Shown piece after piece: positions 28,961 through 37,445 of a stretch of DNA of 49,166 nucleotides. Position numbers and translations under genes: made by a program. The DNA comes from Nitrospirales bacterium (GTDB taxonomy: Bacteria; Nitrospirota; Nitrospiria; Nitrospirales; UBA8639): assembly GCA_029261255.1 (NCBI GenBank), contig JAJDBQ010000007.1, positions 1 through 49,166 of the forward strand, read 5' to 3'. The notes beneath the pieces were generated by a model, which saw nothing but the letters and a program-made list of their open reading frames with translations, was not told the DNA's origin and ran no database searches. Numbering within the stretch: position 1 is the stretch's first letter; every line of letters starts with the position of its first letter.

Positions 28961-29146
28961 ATGAAAGCATCTAATCTCTTTGTTCGATCCTTAGAACAAA
29001 AAAGTGGTGGATATATTTTGGGTGTCCCTGGGGAGGAAAATCTCGACTTCCTAGAATATTTGAAAGGGTCAAAGATTAGGCTCATGCTCATTCGTCATGA
29101 TCAGAATAAAATAGGAGATTTCGAATGCCCGAACGCAATGAATTAA
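28961..29146 (+). pseudogene. 5' remnant of an acetolactate synthase large-subunit-like gene
   Basis: Opens with a good Shine-Dalgarno (GGAGGG) and an ATG. It encodes the start of a thiamine-pyrophosphate enzyme of the acetolactate synthase type: MKASNLFVRSLEQ, GGYILGVPGEENLDFLEYL and SKIRLMLIRHDQ. The match stops after codon 48 (29104), and the frame then runs into the gdhA leader and ends after 61 residues, inside gdhA. More than 90% of the gene is missing, so it cannot be an enzyme. The break lies about 10 bases before the gdhA Shine-Dalgarno, pointing to a deletion that joined the two genes. It may now act as a short upstream frame coupled to gdhA. Confidence 0.75.
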
Positions 29147-30474
29147 CGTTAGAACATTTCATGTCGGGATTAAAACGCAGAAATCCTGGTGAAACGGAAT
29201 TTCATCAAGCGGTTGAGGAAGTGGCCACCTATCTCATTCCCCACATCATGAAGTTCCCCAAATACCATTCTGCTCAAATATTAGAGCGAATGACCGAACC
29301 AGACCGTATCATTATTTTTCGGGTATGCTGGGAAGACGATCAAGGGAATGTCCGAGTCAATCGTGGATACCGTGTACAATTCAATAATGCGATTGGGCCT
29401 TATAAGGGTGGCCTGAGATTTCATCCGTCCGTCAATTTAAGCATTCTCAAATTTTTAGGCTTTGAGCAAATTTTCAAAAATAGCCTGACCACACTTCCCA
29501 TCGGCGCAGGTAAAGGTGGAGCAGACTTCAACCCTAAGGGAAAATCAGATGCGGAAGTGATGCGCTTCTGCCAAGCATTTATGACCGAGCTGTCTAAACA
29601 TATCGGAGAAAATATTGATGTGCCTGCAGGCGATATTGGAGTAGGTGCACGAGAAATAAGTTTTATGTTTGGACAATACAAACGACTCAAAAATGAGTTC
29701 ACCGGAACCTTAACCGGCAAAGGCCTGGAGTTCGGAGGAAGCAAGATTCGGAAGGAAGCCACGGGCTTTGGGTGTATTTATTTTATGCAAGAAATGCTGA
29801 AACACCAGTCTGACGAACTACAAGGAAAATCCTGCGCGATTTCGGGGTCAGGGAATGTGGCGCAATATGCAGCATTGAAACTCATCCAATTGGGAGCCAA
29901 AGTGATCACGATGTCTGACTCTTCAGGATTCGTTCATGATCCCGATGGCATTAATGAAGAGAAACTCGATTTCATCATAGATCTCAAGACCGTCAAACGA
30001 CAATCGCTTGCTGAATATGCCAAACATTACAAGCTTGCTTTCCACAAAGATCAACGACCGTGGTCAGTCCCCTGCCAATTAGCCTTTCCATGCGCAACGC
30101 AGAATGAACTGAACGAACAAGAGGCCAAAGCTTTACTACAAAAAGGATTTATAGGAGTAGCAGAGGGAGCCAATATGCCCACTACGATTGGAGCGATCCA
30201 AGCTTTTCAAAACGCGAAAGTTCTTTTCGCACCAGGGAAAGCCTCGAATGCCGGTGGGGTTGCGGTCTCGGGTCTAGAAATGACTCAAAACAGCATCCGG
30301 ATGTCATGGTCAAATGAAGAATTAGAAAAACGCCTACGCGATATCATGACCGACATTCATCAAAAATGCGTCGACCACGGATCAGAGAACGGATATATTG
30401 ATTATGTCAAAGGCGCGAATGTTGCCGGTTTTACCAAAGTTGCTGACGCCATGCTAGCCTATGGAGTCATGTAA
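29125..30474 (+). CDS. gdhA: Glutamate dehydrogenase, hexameric (NADP-type)
   Basis: Converts 2-oxoglutarate and ammonia to glutamate (reversible). At 449 residues it equals the bacterial hexameric class (about 447). Seen: GPYKGGLRFHPSVN (K94), GAGKGGADFNPKGKSD (catalytic K130), DVPAGDIGVGAREI (D170), the Rossmann loop SGSGNVAQYAA near 245, and EGANMPTT. AGGAG precedes the ATG. Preference for NADPH is inferred from similarity to GdhA. Its upstream region carries the 5' remnant of an acetolactate synthase gene, whose frame overlaps the first 22 bases of gdhA. Provides a low-affinity route for ammonia assimilation beside the GS route at 5517. Confidence 0.96.
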   Translation: MPERNELTLEHFMSGLKRRNPGETEFHQAVEEVATYLIPHIMKFPKYHSAQILERMTEPDRIIIFRVCWEDDQGNVRVNRGYRVQFNNAIGPYKGGLRFHPSVNLSILKFLGFEQIFKNSLTTLPIGAGKGGADFNPKGKSDAEVMRFCQAFMTELSKHIGENIDVPAGDIGVGAREISFMFGQYKRLKNEFTGTLTGKGLEFGGSKIRKEATGFGCIYFMQEMLKHQSDELQGKSCAISGSGNVAQYAALKLIQLGAKVITMSDSSGFVHDPDGINEEKLDFIIDLKTVKRQSLAEYAKHYKLAFHKDQRPWSVPCQLAFPCATQNELNEQEAKALLQKGFIGVAEGANMPTTIGAIQAFQNAKVLFAPGKASNAGGVAVSGLEMTQNSIRMSWSNEELEKRLRDIMTDIHQKCVDHGSENGYIDYVKGANVAGFTKVADAMLAYGVM

Positions 30475-30723
30475 CCAGGAAGAACGATTGCCTGGTAAGA
30501 ATTTAAACAGCAGCAAGAATGGTGAACCCCGGAGAAGAAGCATCTAGCCACCTGTTCCAGAGTTTAGAAGAGTGGAATCTCATCCTTCAGGGAGCTTCGG
30601 TGCATCATCCGCATCCTGTTGAACTCTGATAATAGTAAGTCTCAGAGACAGGAGTCTTTAAACATCCACACAGCCTAAAGTAATAAGACCAGACATGCCC
30701 CTTTTAACCCAACACGCCAACTC

Positions 30724-31089
30724 TCAGTTTTGAATTTTATCAAACACCGCTCGGGCCTTGGTAACCTTTCGCATCTGCGCTTCACCCCACTTATGAATCA
30801 CGGTTAACACAGGTATCAACGTGCGGTAGAGATCCGTGGCCGCATATTCCACGCGGGGTGGTATCTCTTGATAGTGCGTCCTTGTCACTAACCCATCCCG
30901 TTCAAGCTGTTTAAGCTGTTGAGTTAACATTTTTGGAGAGACGGCTGGGATTAAACGACGAATTTCGCCGAAACGCTTCGCCCCACCAGTCCCCACATGC
31001 CAGAGAATTTCTGGTTTCCACTGACCCGCAAACACGGCTAAGACTGGTGCCAGAGGGCAATCCGTCTCTTTCTGGGTGTTCTTTGTCAT
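30724..31089 (-). CDS. HxlR-family transcription regulator
   Basis: A 121-residue winged-helix regulator with the family's conserved N-terminal cysteine (C11, in DCPLAPVLAVFAGQWK) and LIPAVSPKMLTQQLKQLERDGLV. HxlR proteins often sense aldehydes, quinones or reactive electrophiles through that cysteine. AAAGGA precedes the ATG. It is divergent from the pirin / isochorismatase / ABM genes and probably controls them; a palindrome (TTAC-N6-GTAA) lies in the gap. The ligand is not known. Confidence 0.93.
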   Translation of the reverse strand: MTKNTQKETDCPLAPVLAVFAGQWKPEILWHVGTGGAKRFGEIRRLIPAVSPKMLTQQLKQLERDGLVTRTHYQEIPPRVEYAATDLYRTLIPVLTVIHKWGEAQMRKVTKARAVFDKIQN

Positions 31090-31101
31090 AATCTTTTTCC
31101 T

Positions 31102-31153
31102 TTACTTACTTTTAGGTAACTAGTTGACATTATATATCAAATTCCTATCTTAT
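31102..31153 (+). promoter_or_regulatory. Candidate HxlR operator and promoter of the pirin operon
   Basis: In the 169-bp divergent gap, a TTAC-N6-GTAA palindrome (31106-31119), with a further TTAC just upstream, sits immediately before a TTGACA (31124-31129). A TATCTT follows at 16 bp (31146-31151). The layout suits a regulator bound next to the -35 box and able to control both directions. Found by eye. Confidence 0.45.
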
Positions 31154-31258
31154 CTCAACAGCCACACATTCATCATATCGAACGATATTTTCTTTGATGT
31201 TTGGCAAACGTCCAAGCATCAGATGCTGGCCAAATGAACTTGCGAAAGGAAGGCAATC

Positions 31259-31957
31259 ATGACACTCGACATTCTTCAAAAAGACACGCTTCCGCTGGGC
31301 GGATTTGCTGGATTAAAAGAACATCAACTCGTGAAAGATCCGAAAGCTTGGGGACCTCAGAGCGATGGCGGGGCTTGGCCGGGGATCGGGAACTTTGTGT
31401 ATCTGGCCGACGCGACCTTTATGCCAAACGGCCAGACAGGTCTGCATCCCCACCACGAGATCGATGTCATTTCTCTTGTGGTGAAGGGACGCATTGCCCA
31501 CGAGGGTTCACTTGAGGATGGTAAAAGCCTCGAAACGCTTGAGGTGCAAGTACAACGGGCTGGAGGAGAAGGGTTTCAGCATAATGAAGTGAATCCCGAC
31601 GCAGACTGGAACCGCATGCTCCAGCTGTGGGTGCTGCCAGAGACTCCTGGACAACCGGCCGGGTACAAGGTCTACCAGCCACAATGGGGAAAAGGCCTTC
31701 AGCGGATCTACGGGGGATCGTCAGCTCAAGAGGAGACCTTCTCCAGTCACACACGCATCGATGTGGGGTTACTCAAGGCAGGAGAGACGGTCACGGTGTC
31801 CACACCGTTTCTCGCGTATCTGAGTCAAGGCGCTGGACTGGCCAATGGTCAAAACGTGACTGATGGCCAATTGCTTCGTGGACCGTCCTTGAATTTTGAG
31901 GCCACGGAGGATACGCAACTTTCCGTGGTGACCGTAGAGAACAAAATAAACGCGTAA
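31259..31957 (+). CDS. Pirin family protein (YhaK/YhhW type)
   Basis: A 232-residue bicupin. The N-terminal cupin has the metal-binding set HPHHEID (H63, H65) and, later, FQHNE (H108, E110), as in pirins with quercetinase activity. The C-terminal cupin has no obvious metal site. GAAAGGAAGG precedes the ATG. The opening of the family's usual metal motif is conserved, so a redox or dioxygenase-type activity is possible, but pirin substrates are rarely known. First gene of a three-gene unit divergent from an HxlR regulator, with higher GC than the flanks. Confidence 0.93.
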   Translation: MTLDILQKDTLPLGGFAGLKEHQLVKDPKAWGPQSDGGAWPGIGNFVYLADATFMPNGQTGLHPHHEIDVISLVVKGRIAHEGSLEDGKSLETLEVQVQRAGGEGFQHNEVNPDADWNRMLQLWVLPETPGQPAGYKVYQPQWGKGLQRIYGGSSAQEETFSSHTRIDVGLLKAGETVTVSTPFLAYLSQGAGLANGQNVTDGQLLRGPSLNFEATEDTQLSVVTVENKINA

Positions 31958-31988
31958 ACAACAATCAGAACTAAAGGAGATTTGACCC

Positions 31989-32582
31989 ATGCCCTATCAA
32001 CGATGGAATGCCGACAATTCCGCCCTCCTCCTAATTGATCATCAAGTGGGCACGATTACCTGGATGCACTCTGCGCCCCATGAAGAATGTAAGCGCTACA
32101 CCCTCGCCTTGGCACGAGCGGCGAAAGCCGTGGGCATGCCTATTGTGTTAACGAGTAGCATGGAAGATCACGCTCAGGGTCTGTTGTTTCCAGAATTTCA
32201 AGACATCCTGCCGGACGAGTACGCCAAGCGAGTCAAACGTGCAGGGATTGTCGATGCCTTCGACGACCCGAACTTTAAGCGCGCGGTGGAAACCACTGGC
32301 AAGAAGCATTTGATTATGGCTGGACTGCTGACGGAAGTCTGCGTGGTCTATCCAGCGCTAAGTGCCCTCTCGGATGGCTATCAGGTGCAGGTCGTGGCCG
32401 ATGCGTCGGGGGCGGCCACCCAGCTGAGCGATACCTTAGCCTTAGATCGCGTGCGTCAAGGGGGAGGATCGGTCGTCTCAACGGTTCAAATCATGTCAGA
32501 GATGGTGAGTAATTGGGCCGAAGGCGCCGGTCCACAGCTGATGCCCATTTTAGGCGAGCTGTACGCAGAACTTGCCAAGTGA
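31989..32582 (+). CDS. Isochorismatase-family cysteine hydrolase (YcaC-like)
   Basis: A 197-residue cytoplasmic hydrolase with the triad D17 (LLIDHQ), K84 (KRVKRAG) and C118 (LTEVCVVYPAL). The cis-peptide region AGLLTEVC is intact. These features and the length match the YcaC group, whose natural substrate is not settled; nicotinamidase-type activity is unlikely because the metal-binding histidines are not evident. AAAGGAG precedes the ATG. It lies 31 bp after the pirin gene, so the two are co-transcribed. Confidence 0.93.
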   Translation: MPYQRWNADNSALLLIDHQVGTITWMHSAPHEECKRYTLALARAAKAVGMPIVLTSSMEDHAQGLLFPEFQDILPDEYAKRVKRAGIVDAFDDPNFKRAVETTGKKHLIMAGLLTEVCVVYPALSALSDGYQVQVVADASGAATQLSDTLALDRVRQGGGSVVSTVQIMSEMVSNWAEGAGPQLMPILGELYAELAK

Positions 32583-32627
32583 GGTGGCCACAATGCTAGA
32601 GGTCCTGTCTCAATTATAAGGATGGAT

Positions 32628-33215
32628 ATGTCGAGTCAAAACATCACTAAGGAAACCTTGGGCACAACTACTGGCCCGGTCACGGTGGTGATCACCCATA
32701 AAGCCAAACGCGGATGTGAGGAACAATTTAAAGTCTGGTTAAAGGGGATCAACAAGGCAGCCAGCCAGTATGAAGGGTATATGGGAGTGCAGATCATTGA
32801 GCCGCATTCCACCTCTGATCGGGAATACGTCGTTATCGTTCGATTCGACAGTTATGAACATTTGAAAATCTGGAATGACTCGAATGTCCGCAATCAATAT
32901 TTAATAGATTTGCGCTCCCTCACAGAAGATGAATCGAAATACGCGCATCAAAGCGGCTTGGATTACTGGTTTTCTCTACCGGAAATACCAGGGAAAATGC
33001 CCCCTCCAAAACATAAGATGGCATTTGTCATATGGTTAGCCCTGACCCCTTTAATATTGTTGATCCCCCCGATAACAGAACCCTTGTTATCGGAATTGGC
33101 ACTACCCAATCCCCTACCGGCCTTAATCACCTGCGCAATGATGGTTGTACTCATGACGTATGCCGTCATGCCTTTGATGAGCCGAATGTTTAAACAATGG
33201 CTTTTCCCTCAATAA
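32628..33215 (+). CDS. ABM-domain monooxygenase-like protein with a C-terminal membrane domain
   Basis: About 195 residues. An antibiotic-biosynthesis-monooxygenase (ABM) fold covers ~20-100 (VTVVITHKAKRGCEEQF, YVVIVRFDSYEHLKIWNDS). After a linker, two hydrophobic helices follow (~130-155 and ~165-185). I prefer the ATG at 32628, six bases after AAGG, over the one at 32622, which abuts it. ABM proteins degrade or oxidise quinones, haem or polyketides. Here the domain would be held at the cytoplasmic face of the membrane. It follows the isochorismatase gene by 45 bp and is the last gene of the HxlR-linked set; a role in quinone or electrophile detoxification is inferred from the neighbours. 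Confidence 0.85.
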   Translation: MSSQNITKETLGTTTGPVTVVITHKAKRGCEEQFKVWLKGINKAASQYEGYMGVQIIEPHSTSDREYVVIVRFDSYEHLKIWNDSNVRNQYLIDLRSLTEDESKYAHQSGLDYWFSLPEIPGKMPPPKHKMAFVIWLALTPLILLIPPITEPLLSELALPNPLPALITCAMMVVLMTYAVMPLMSRMFKQWLFPQ

Positions 33216-33349
33216 TCTTTTCCCCTGAACTCATCAAAGGAAAGAAGACGAGCTTCGTTGAAAACGGCAAGGCTTCAGAAGGGGCAGAGTTAGAATCAGC
33301 TAATCCTCTGGCTTGTTCAGGGTTTTGTAGCGATGTAGTAAATAAAAGA

Positions 33350-33401
33350 GTTCTGTTGCAAATAGCCTTTTGACGTCAACAAAGCTATTTGCGACAGAAC
33401 C
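33350..33401. repeat. 51-bp near-perfect palindrome resembling fused IS6-family ends
   Basis: Arms of 17 bases (GTTCTGTTGCAAATAGC at 33350-33366 and its complement with one change at 33384-33400) flank a 17-base centre that itself contains the palindrome TTGACGTCAA. GGTTCTGTTGCAAA is the end sequence of several IS6-family insertion sequences; here two ends lie face to face with no transposase between. No flanking target duplication was found. It lies in the 343-bp gap between the ABM gene and the porin; nothing else is seen there. Confidence 0.6.
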
Positions 33402-33558
33402 AACAGAACTGGCTTCTATGGAGGTATGCCAGGTGCCATTGATAGATAAAAGAAACAGTCAGTGCCTGCTCCTTTTCCGTCAGCCATGGTGCAGGTAGTA
33501 TCCTCATCGCATCTTCTATCCGTATATTCCAAACATCCTATTCCACTAACAGGTTGAT

Positions 33559-35067
33559 ATGTTGCCACGAAATCAGAGAGCTGTGCCGAATGGCTTCAAT
33601 CAGGAGCTGCTGTCACTGCAGAGAACCAGTTCCTACAATCCGCTTCACGTTGGAACGGCGATCGTCGGTGGGTTCTTAGCCTTATGGTTGGTGAGTACAA
33701 CGGTTTTGGCACACGAACCAGAAAAGAGACACGAACCACCAGCGTTTCAACTACTCCGGGCAGAGGAAGACTATAGCTACCTCAAGGATAGAGACAGTCA
33801 CTTGTACGAAACAGATGCCTTTGATGTCATGAAATATATTCCACTCAATCAACAGGGAGACATCTATCTCACGTTGGGTGGAGGGTTCCGTTCTCGTATG
33901 GAATATTTTTCGAACCGGGAATGGGAAGCGGATGGAGATGAGAGTTTTTACTCACAGCGATTGAGCTTGCATTCTTCTGTATGGCTGGCCCCAAACATCC
34001 GTGTGTTTGGAGAACTCTATCATGGCTATACCAGCCATGAAAAAGAATTCACACAATTTGATGAACTCGATTGGCACCAAGGTTTCGTAGAACTCAAGCT
34101 TCCCTTGCAGCCCACAGAATATGCGTCGTTTCGATTTGGTCGCCAAGAAATGACGTTTGGAGCAACGCGTCTCATCGGCGTCAGAGAAGGCCCCAACATC
34201 AGACGCACCTTTGACGCATCACGCGCCATCTACAAGATTGGCGAGAATTCTGTTCAGGCCTTCTATGGCAGAGAAGTTCATCCAAATTTTTTCGTGTTCG
34301 ATAATGACTTCGTCTTGTTTGACTTCAATGACACCAGTTCAGAATTGTGGGGCCTCTATTCACAATTTTCGATCGACGGGGATATAGGCAATACGGAATT
34401 ATACTATTTGGGGTTTCAATCCGACCTATCGCGGTTTAAAGATGTGGTTGGAGCAGAAATCCGTCATACCATTGGTCTGCGTCGCTTTGGGGCAATCGGC
34501 CAAAGCTGGCACTACAATACCGAACTGATTTATCAGTTTGGTGAACTGGCCGGGCAGGATATTCGGGCATACAACATTGAAACTGATTGGCACTATGTCC
34601 TCATCCATACGCGATGGCAACCCAGTATCGGCCTGAAGTTTGAACTGACGAGTGGGGACAATCGGGCTGGTGACGACCGAGTGAACAGCTTTAACCCCAT
34701 GTTTGTGAATCCGGCGTATTATAGCTTGGCCGCCACCATTACGCCGGTCAATATTATCTCCATCCATCCTTCCCTGACTCTGCACCCGACTAAAAAATTA
34801 ATCGTCTATATCGAAGGGGCCATGTTTTGGAGAGAATCAAGGAATGATGGGTTATACCGGCCGCCACGATTCTCAGCACGCGATGGGAATGGTTCGCGAA
34901 AAAGGAAGATTGGAGACCAACTCGGTATGAAACTTCAGTATGCAATCAGTCGCCATTGGTCGTTCGATTTAGATTTCAGTTACTTCATCGCCGGTGGATT
35001 TTTGGAGGAGACGGGTGAAGCCGAAAACATCCTTCATCTAGCGCCTACGCTAAATTTCAAATTTTGA
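33559..35067 (+). CDS. Alginate-export-type outer-membrane porin
   Basis: A 502-residue protein with an N-terminal signal (core ~31-49, cleavage after VLA near residue 51) and a large beta-barrel resembling the alginate export (AlgE-like) family: GGGFRSRMEYFSNREW, FGRQEMTFGATRLIGVREGPNIRRTFD and GDNRAGDDRVNSFNPMF. The C-terminus ends LNFKF, with the aromatic residue expected for barrel assembly. In organisms without alginate genes these barrels usually carry other small anions or are of unknown use. The first ~30 residues form a long polar lead, so an internal start is possible. No alginate synthesis genes are nearby. Confidence 0.83.
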   Translation: MLPRNQRAVPNGFNQELLSLQRTSSYNPLHVGTAIVGGFLALWLVSTTVLAHEPEKRHEPPAFQLLRAEEDYSYLKDRDSHLYETDAFDVMKYIPLNQQGDIYLTLGGGFRSRMEYFSNREWEADGDESFYSQRLSLHSSVWLAPNIRVFGELYHGYTSHEKEFTQFDELDWHQGFVELKLPLQPTEYASFRFGRQEMTFGATRLIGVREGPNIRRTFDASRAIYKIGENSVQAFYGREVHPNFFVFDNDFVLFDFNDTSSELWGLYSQFSIDGDIGNTELYYLGFQSDLSRFKDVVGAEIRHTIGLRRFGAIGQSWHYNTELIYQFGELAGQDIRAYNIETDWHYVLIHTRWQPSIGLKFELTSGDNRAGDDRVNSFNPMFVNPAYYSLAATITPVNIISIHPSLTLHPTKKLIVYIEGAMFWRESRNDGLYRPPRFSARDGNGSRKRKIGDQLGMKLQYAISRHWSFDLDFSYFIAGGFLEETGEAENILHLAPTLNFKF

Positions 35068-35244
35068 GATGCATCCTACTGCCGGCTTGGCCTTTTGAAG
35101 CTTGTTGGCTACAGCTGCCTTTTTAATTGATAAGAGTCGCGAATTGCTGTTTTCGTCATAACCCTTAGATCTCTACAGACGAACGCAGTCAATTGAAAAC
35201 GAATGAGGTAAGGCCTGCGTTATGCTTTAATGTATTGATGCAAC

Positions 35245-35544
35245 TTAGGCATATCCTTTGCGACTGCGGAGACCAGCAACGTTTTGACCAATATACCGCC
35301 TGAAGGTGGATGCAGCCCACTGAAAATAGACAGCCACCTCTTGTCGGCTGGTCGACCCGAAATGTCGAGCCAACCAGCCAATCGGCCTGCGCGCTTCTGA
35401 GAGAAATCGAGTGCGGGCTGGCTCACGCAGATCTTCGTCGTTCACAGCATAGGCCCTACTGATAAAAGCAATGAAGGCAGGCAGTAAAAGGGGGGTACTC
35501 ATTATGACACCGTCCGATATGTGCAGTCTGGGTTTTCTGGCCAT
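35245..35544 (-). pseudogene. Internally deleted REP-associated tyrosine transposase (RAYT) remnant
   Basis: A 99-residue frame whose start (MARKPRLHISDGV) matches the opening of RAYT/TnpA-REP transposases. Its end (FLSEARRPIGWLARHFGSTSRQEVAVYFQ and on) resembles their C-terminal helix-turn-helix. The central catalytic part with the HuH and Tyr motifs is missing, about 150-200 residues shorter than a complete gene, so it cannot transpose. The deletion left the frame open. Family assignment rests on these two segments only. The remaining bases of the 35068-35862 gap show nothing certain. Confidence 0.55.
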
Positions 35545-35862
35545 GGCTCAAGAGTCATTGCTTGCCTCGATTCAGGCAATCACGCAAGCCTGACTGCTTT
35601 ATTTCGCAATGGCAAGCCAGAGGACTAATTTTCTAAACTGTTATCAGCTCTCCCTCTTTCCTCTCACTAAATGTAGATTCCCACTGGAAAGTATCTTAGA
35701 ATGTCGCGCTACACCAAATTCCTGCTTTTTGGCAACACCATTATTTCAGTTGGGAGAAGATGATGGAACGATATCGCTCGAGCTTGGAAGATCGACTAGA
35801 GGGCTTTCTACCCTTATTATGGTTTAACTAACCTGTCCACGAAATCCAGGGGGAACCTAACA

Positions 35863-36498
35863 TTGAAAACCAGAATTGTCCTCGGCGTTCTTCTCATTGC
35901 ATTCACAGGCTGCGCCACGATGAAAGACCTACCAACGCCTGATCAAGACACAGCTATCGAGCAATTTCTCAAAACACAAGCCGTCGAACGTAGCCTTCAC
36001 GTCAAAGATGCAACAAGTCTTCCACTCCCTAAAGGTGCAACAGTCAAACTAGAGACGACTGGGCTTACGATCGAACAGCGTTTTCTCATTGGAGCCGTTG
36101 GCCAATGGTTAGGAGAACAGGGATTTCGTCTCCCACCTGAAAGCCAAGAGGCCACGTACAAAATCCAGATCCTGGTACAAAGTTTAGGAACGGAACAAAG
36201 CCAGTCATTTCTTGGCATGCCGCCCGTTCAGAGTGTGCTACTACCTTTCGCCCTACCGGAAATCGCCATATACAAGGCTCACTATCAAGTAGGATTCACT
36301 CGATTTCGACTTGATATTTTTGAAACAACCACTGGTCAATTTATTCGTTCGACACCTTGGTTGCAGGCCTCCACCTTTTACAATGAATATACCCTGTTAT
36401 TTTTTATTGATTTTCATCGTACAAATTTGGTCGGACCATTTGAGGACCCAATCCCCACACCGAAATTTGAAAACGATGAAACGCAAGCCACGCCTTAA
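35863..36498 (+). CDS. Lipoprotein of unknown function
   Basis: A 211-residue protein beginning with TTG (AGGGGGA about 9 bases upstream) and a short lipoprotein signal ending FTGC (Cys17). After ~40 polar residues the mature part is mixed, with TTGLTIEQRFLIGAVGQWLGEQGF, YKIQILVQSLG and a short hydrophobic stretch near 190. It resembles small bacterial lipoproteins found singly; I know no function. Not part of an obvious operon. An ATG start is absent, which lowers confidence in the exact N-terminus, but the signal needs this start. Confidence 0.75.
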   Translation: MKTRIVLGVLLIAFTGCATMKDLPTPDQDTAIEQFLKTQAVERSLHVKDATSLPLPKGATVKLETTGLTIEQRFLIGAVGQWLGEQGFRLPPESQEATYKIQILVQSLGTEQSQSFLGMPPVQSVLLPFALPEIAIYKAHYQVGFTRFRLDIFETTTGQFIRSTPWLQASTFYNEYTLLFFIDFHRTNLVGPFEDPIPTPKFENDETQATP

Positions 36499-37051
36499 CA
36501 CTTGCCCGCTGCCCCCCTCTTGAAAATCTAAAAAAAAGAGATGTGATAATATTGAAACAACTACAGCCAATCCCAGTCCTTTCTTAGCTTCCTTGGGTCG
36601 GAAAGAGTAATCTCGCCTATAGATACCTAGAGTTGAGAATCACGGTCTTCGCATCCACCGTCTTGCCTGAAATGAACTGCCTGATAGAGTTGCTAATGGA
36701 GAATATCCAACAAACTGTGGATGGACCAGAACGAGTTGTACTGGTGTAGGGGTATCAACAAGCTATTTCGATGGGGTAGCCCTCGCATACATTACTGGGG
36801 ATGTTGAGTCGCCGGATTTCAGTATGGCTGCCAAGGTTATTCGGATGTGGTAGGAAATCGGCACACTATTCAAGAATAACTACAATCAAGAAATATCCGA
36901 GCTGATATCCTTTGGCTGAAACGAGGGATTCCGAACCGCCAAAGCCTCGCCACCTATCAGGATTCGTGGCGATTTAAAGGATGGAGAGTATGTTTTGGTG
37001 AAGTTGCGGAAAGACTGATTAATTTCTTTAATATCAATCAGTTAAGATAAA
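36499..37051. other. Gene-free stretch, possibly with a frameshifted gene remnant
   Basis: No intact gene. Around 36705-36855 short protein-like pieces appear in two adjacent frames (VDGPERVVLV, then STSYFDGVALAYITGD and SPDFSMAAKVIRMW), as if a gene had been frameshifted and worn away. I could not name the family. The rest shows nothing. Confidence 0.3.
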
Positions 37052-37127
37052 TGGTGGAGGGCAGGGGAATCGAACCCCCGACCTCAACGTTGCGAACGTT
37101 GCGCTCTCCCAACTGAGCTAGCCCCCC
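37052..37127 (-). tRNA. tRNA-Ala (anticodon CGC)
   Basis: A 76-base cloverleaf with acceptor GGGGGGC/GCCCTCC, D-arm GCTC-AGTTGGGA-GAGC, anticodon stem CAACG/CGTTG closing the loop TTCGCAA (anticodon CGC), T-arm GGGGG-TTCGATT-CCCCT, and an encoded CCA end. Anticodon CGC reads GCG. Confidence 0.97.
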
Positions 37128-37230
37128 ACACATTTTGAAGGTTGGGATAGAAAGACTGAAACGGAGAACTTACTTTCTTAAGCCGTACGAATTATAACGA
37201 AGCCTGATGGATCATGCTATCTCTTCGGCA

Positions 37231-37256
37231 AAAAGTTTTGTTTTCTCAAAACTTTT
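37231..37256. terminator. Bidirectional terminator hairpin downstream of purN
   Basis: A perfect 10-bp stem (AAAAGTTTTG at 37231-37240 with CAAAACTTTT at 37247-37256), a 6-base loop and T-runs on both strands. It lies about 190 bases past the purN stop codon on the minus strand, so it could end the purM-purN transcript. Confidence 0.6.
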
Positions 37257-37350
37257 TTGTACTTTGGCGTTTGTTGAATCTATCTGTACTCCATATTGGA
37301 TATTTAGTCTCGCTCAACGTCTCTACCTCCCGAATTTTCCCTCTTCGGAA

Positions 37351-37382
37351 AAATTCCCCGTCCTTACAATGGAGGGGGATTT
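37351..37382. repeat. Short palindrome AAATTCCCC...GGGGGATTT
   Basis: Arms AAATTCCCCGTCC (37351-37363) and GGAGGGGGATTT (37371-37382) form a 12-bp stem with one mismatch. The C-run/G-run arms flanked by AAAT/ATTT are a common type of small intergenic repeat in bacteria. Between tRNA-Ala and purN nothing else is seen. Confidence 0.5.
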
Positions 37383-37445
37383 CAAAATATTCGGAAAATT
37401 TTCTTCGACCAAGGAATAAATGATTGATAGGAATCCCCACTTACT

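Noticed and set aside
30474-30496. Hairpin ACCAGG/CCTGGT after the gdhA stop codon
   Set aside because: The stem is only 6 bp and no T-run follows, so it is not a convincing terminator.
35609-35827. A short frame ending in GRSTRGLSTLIMV, slightly like an IS5-type transposase motif
   Set aside because: Only a handful of residues match, with no other transposase feature or ends nearby.
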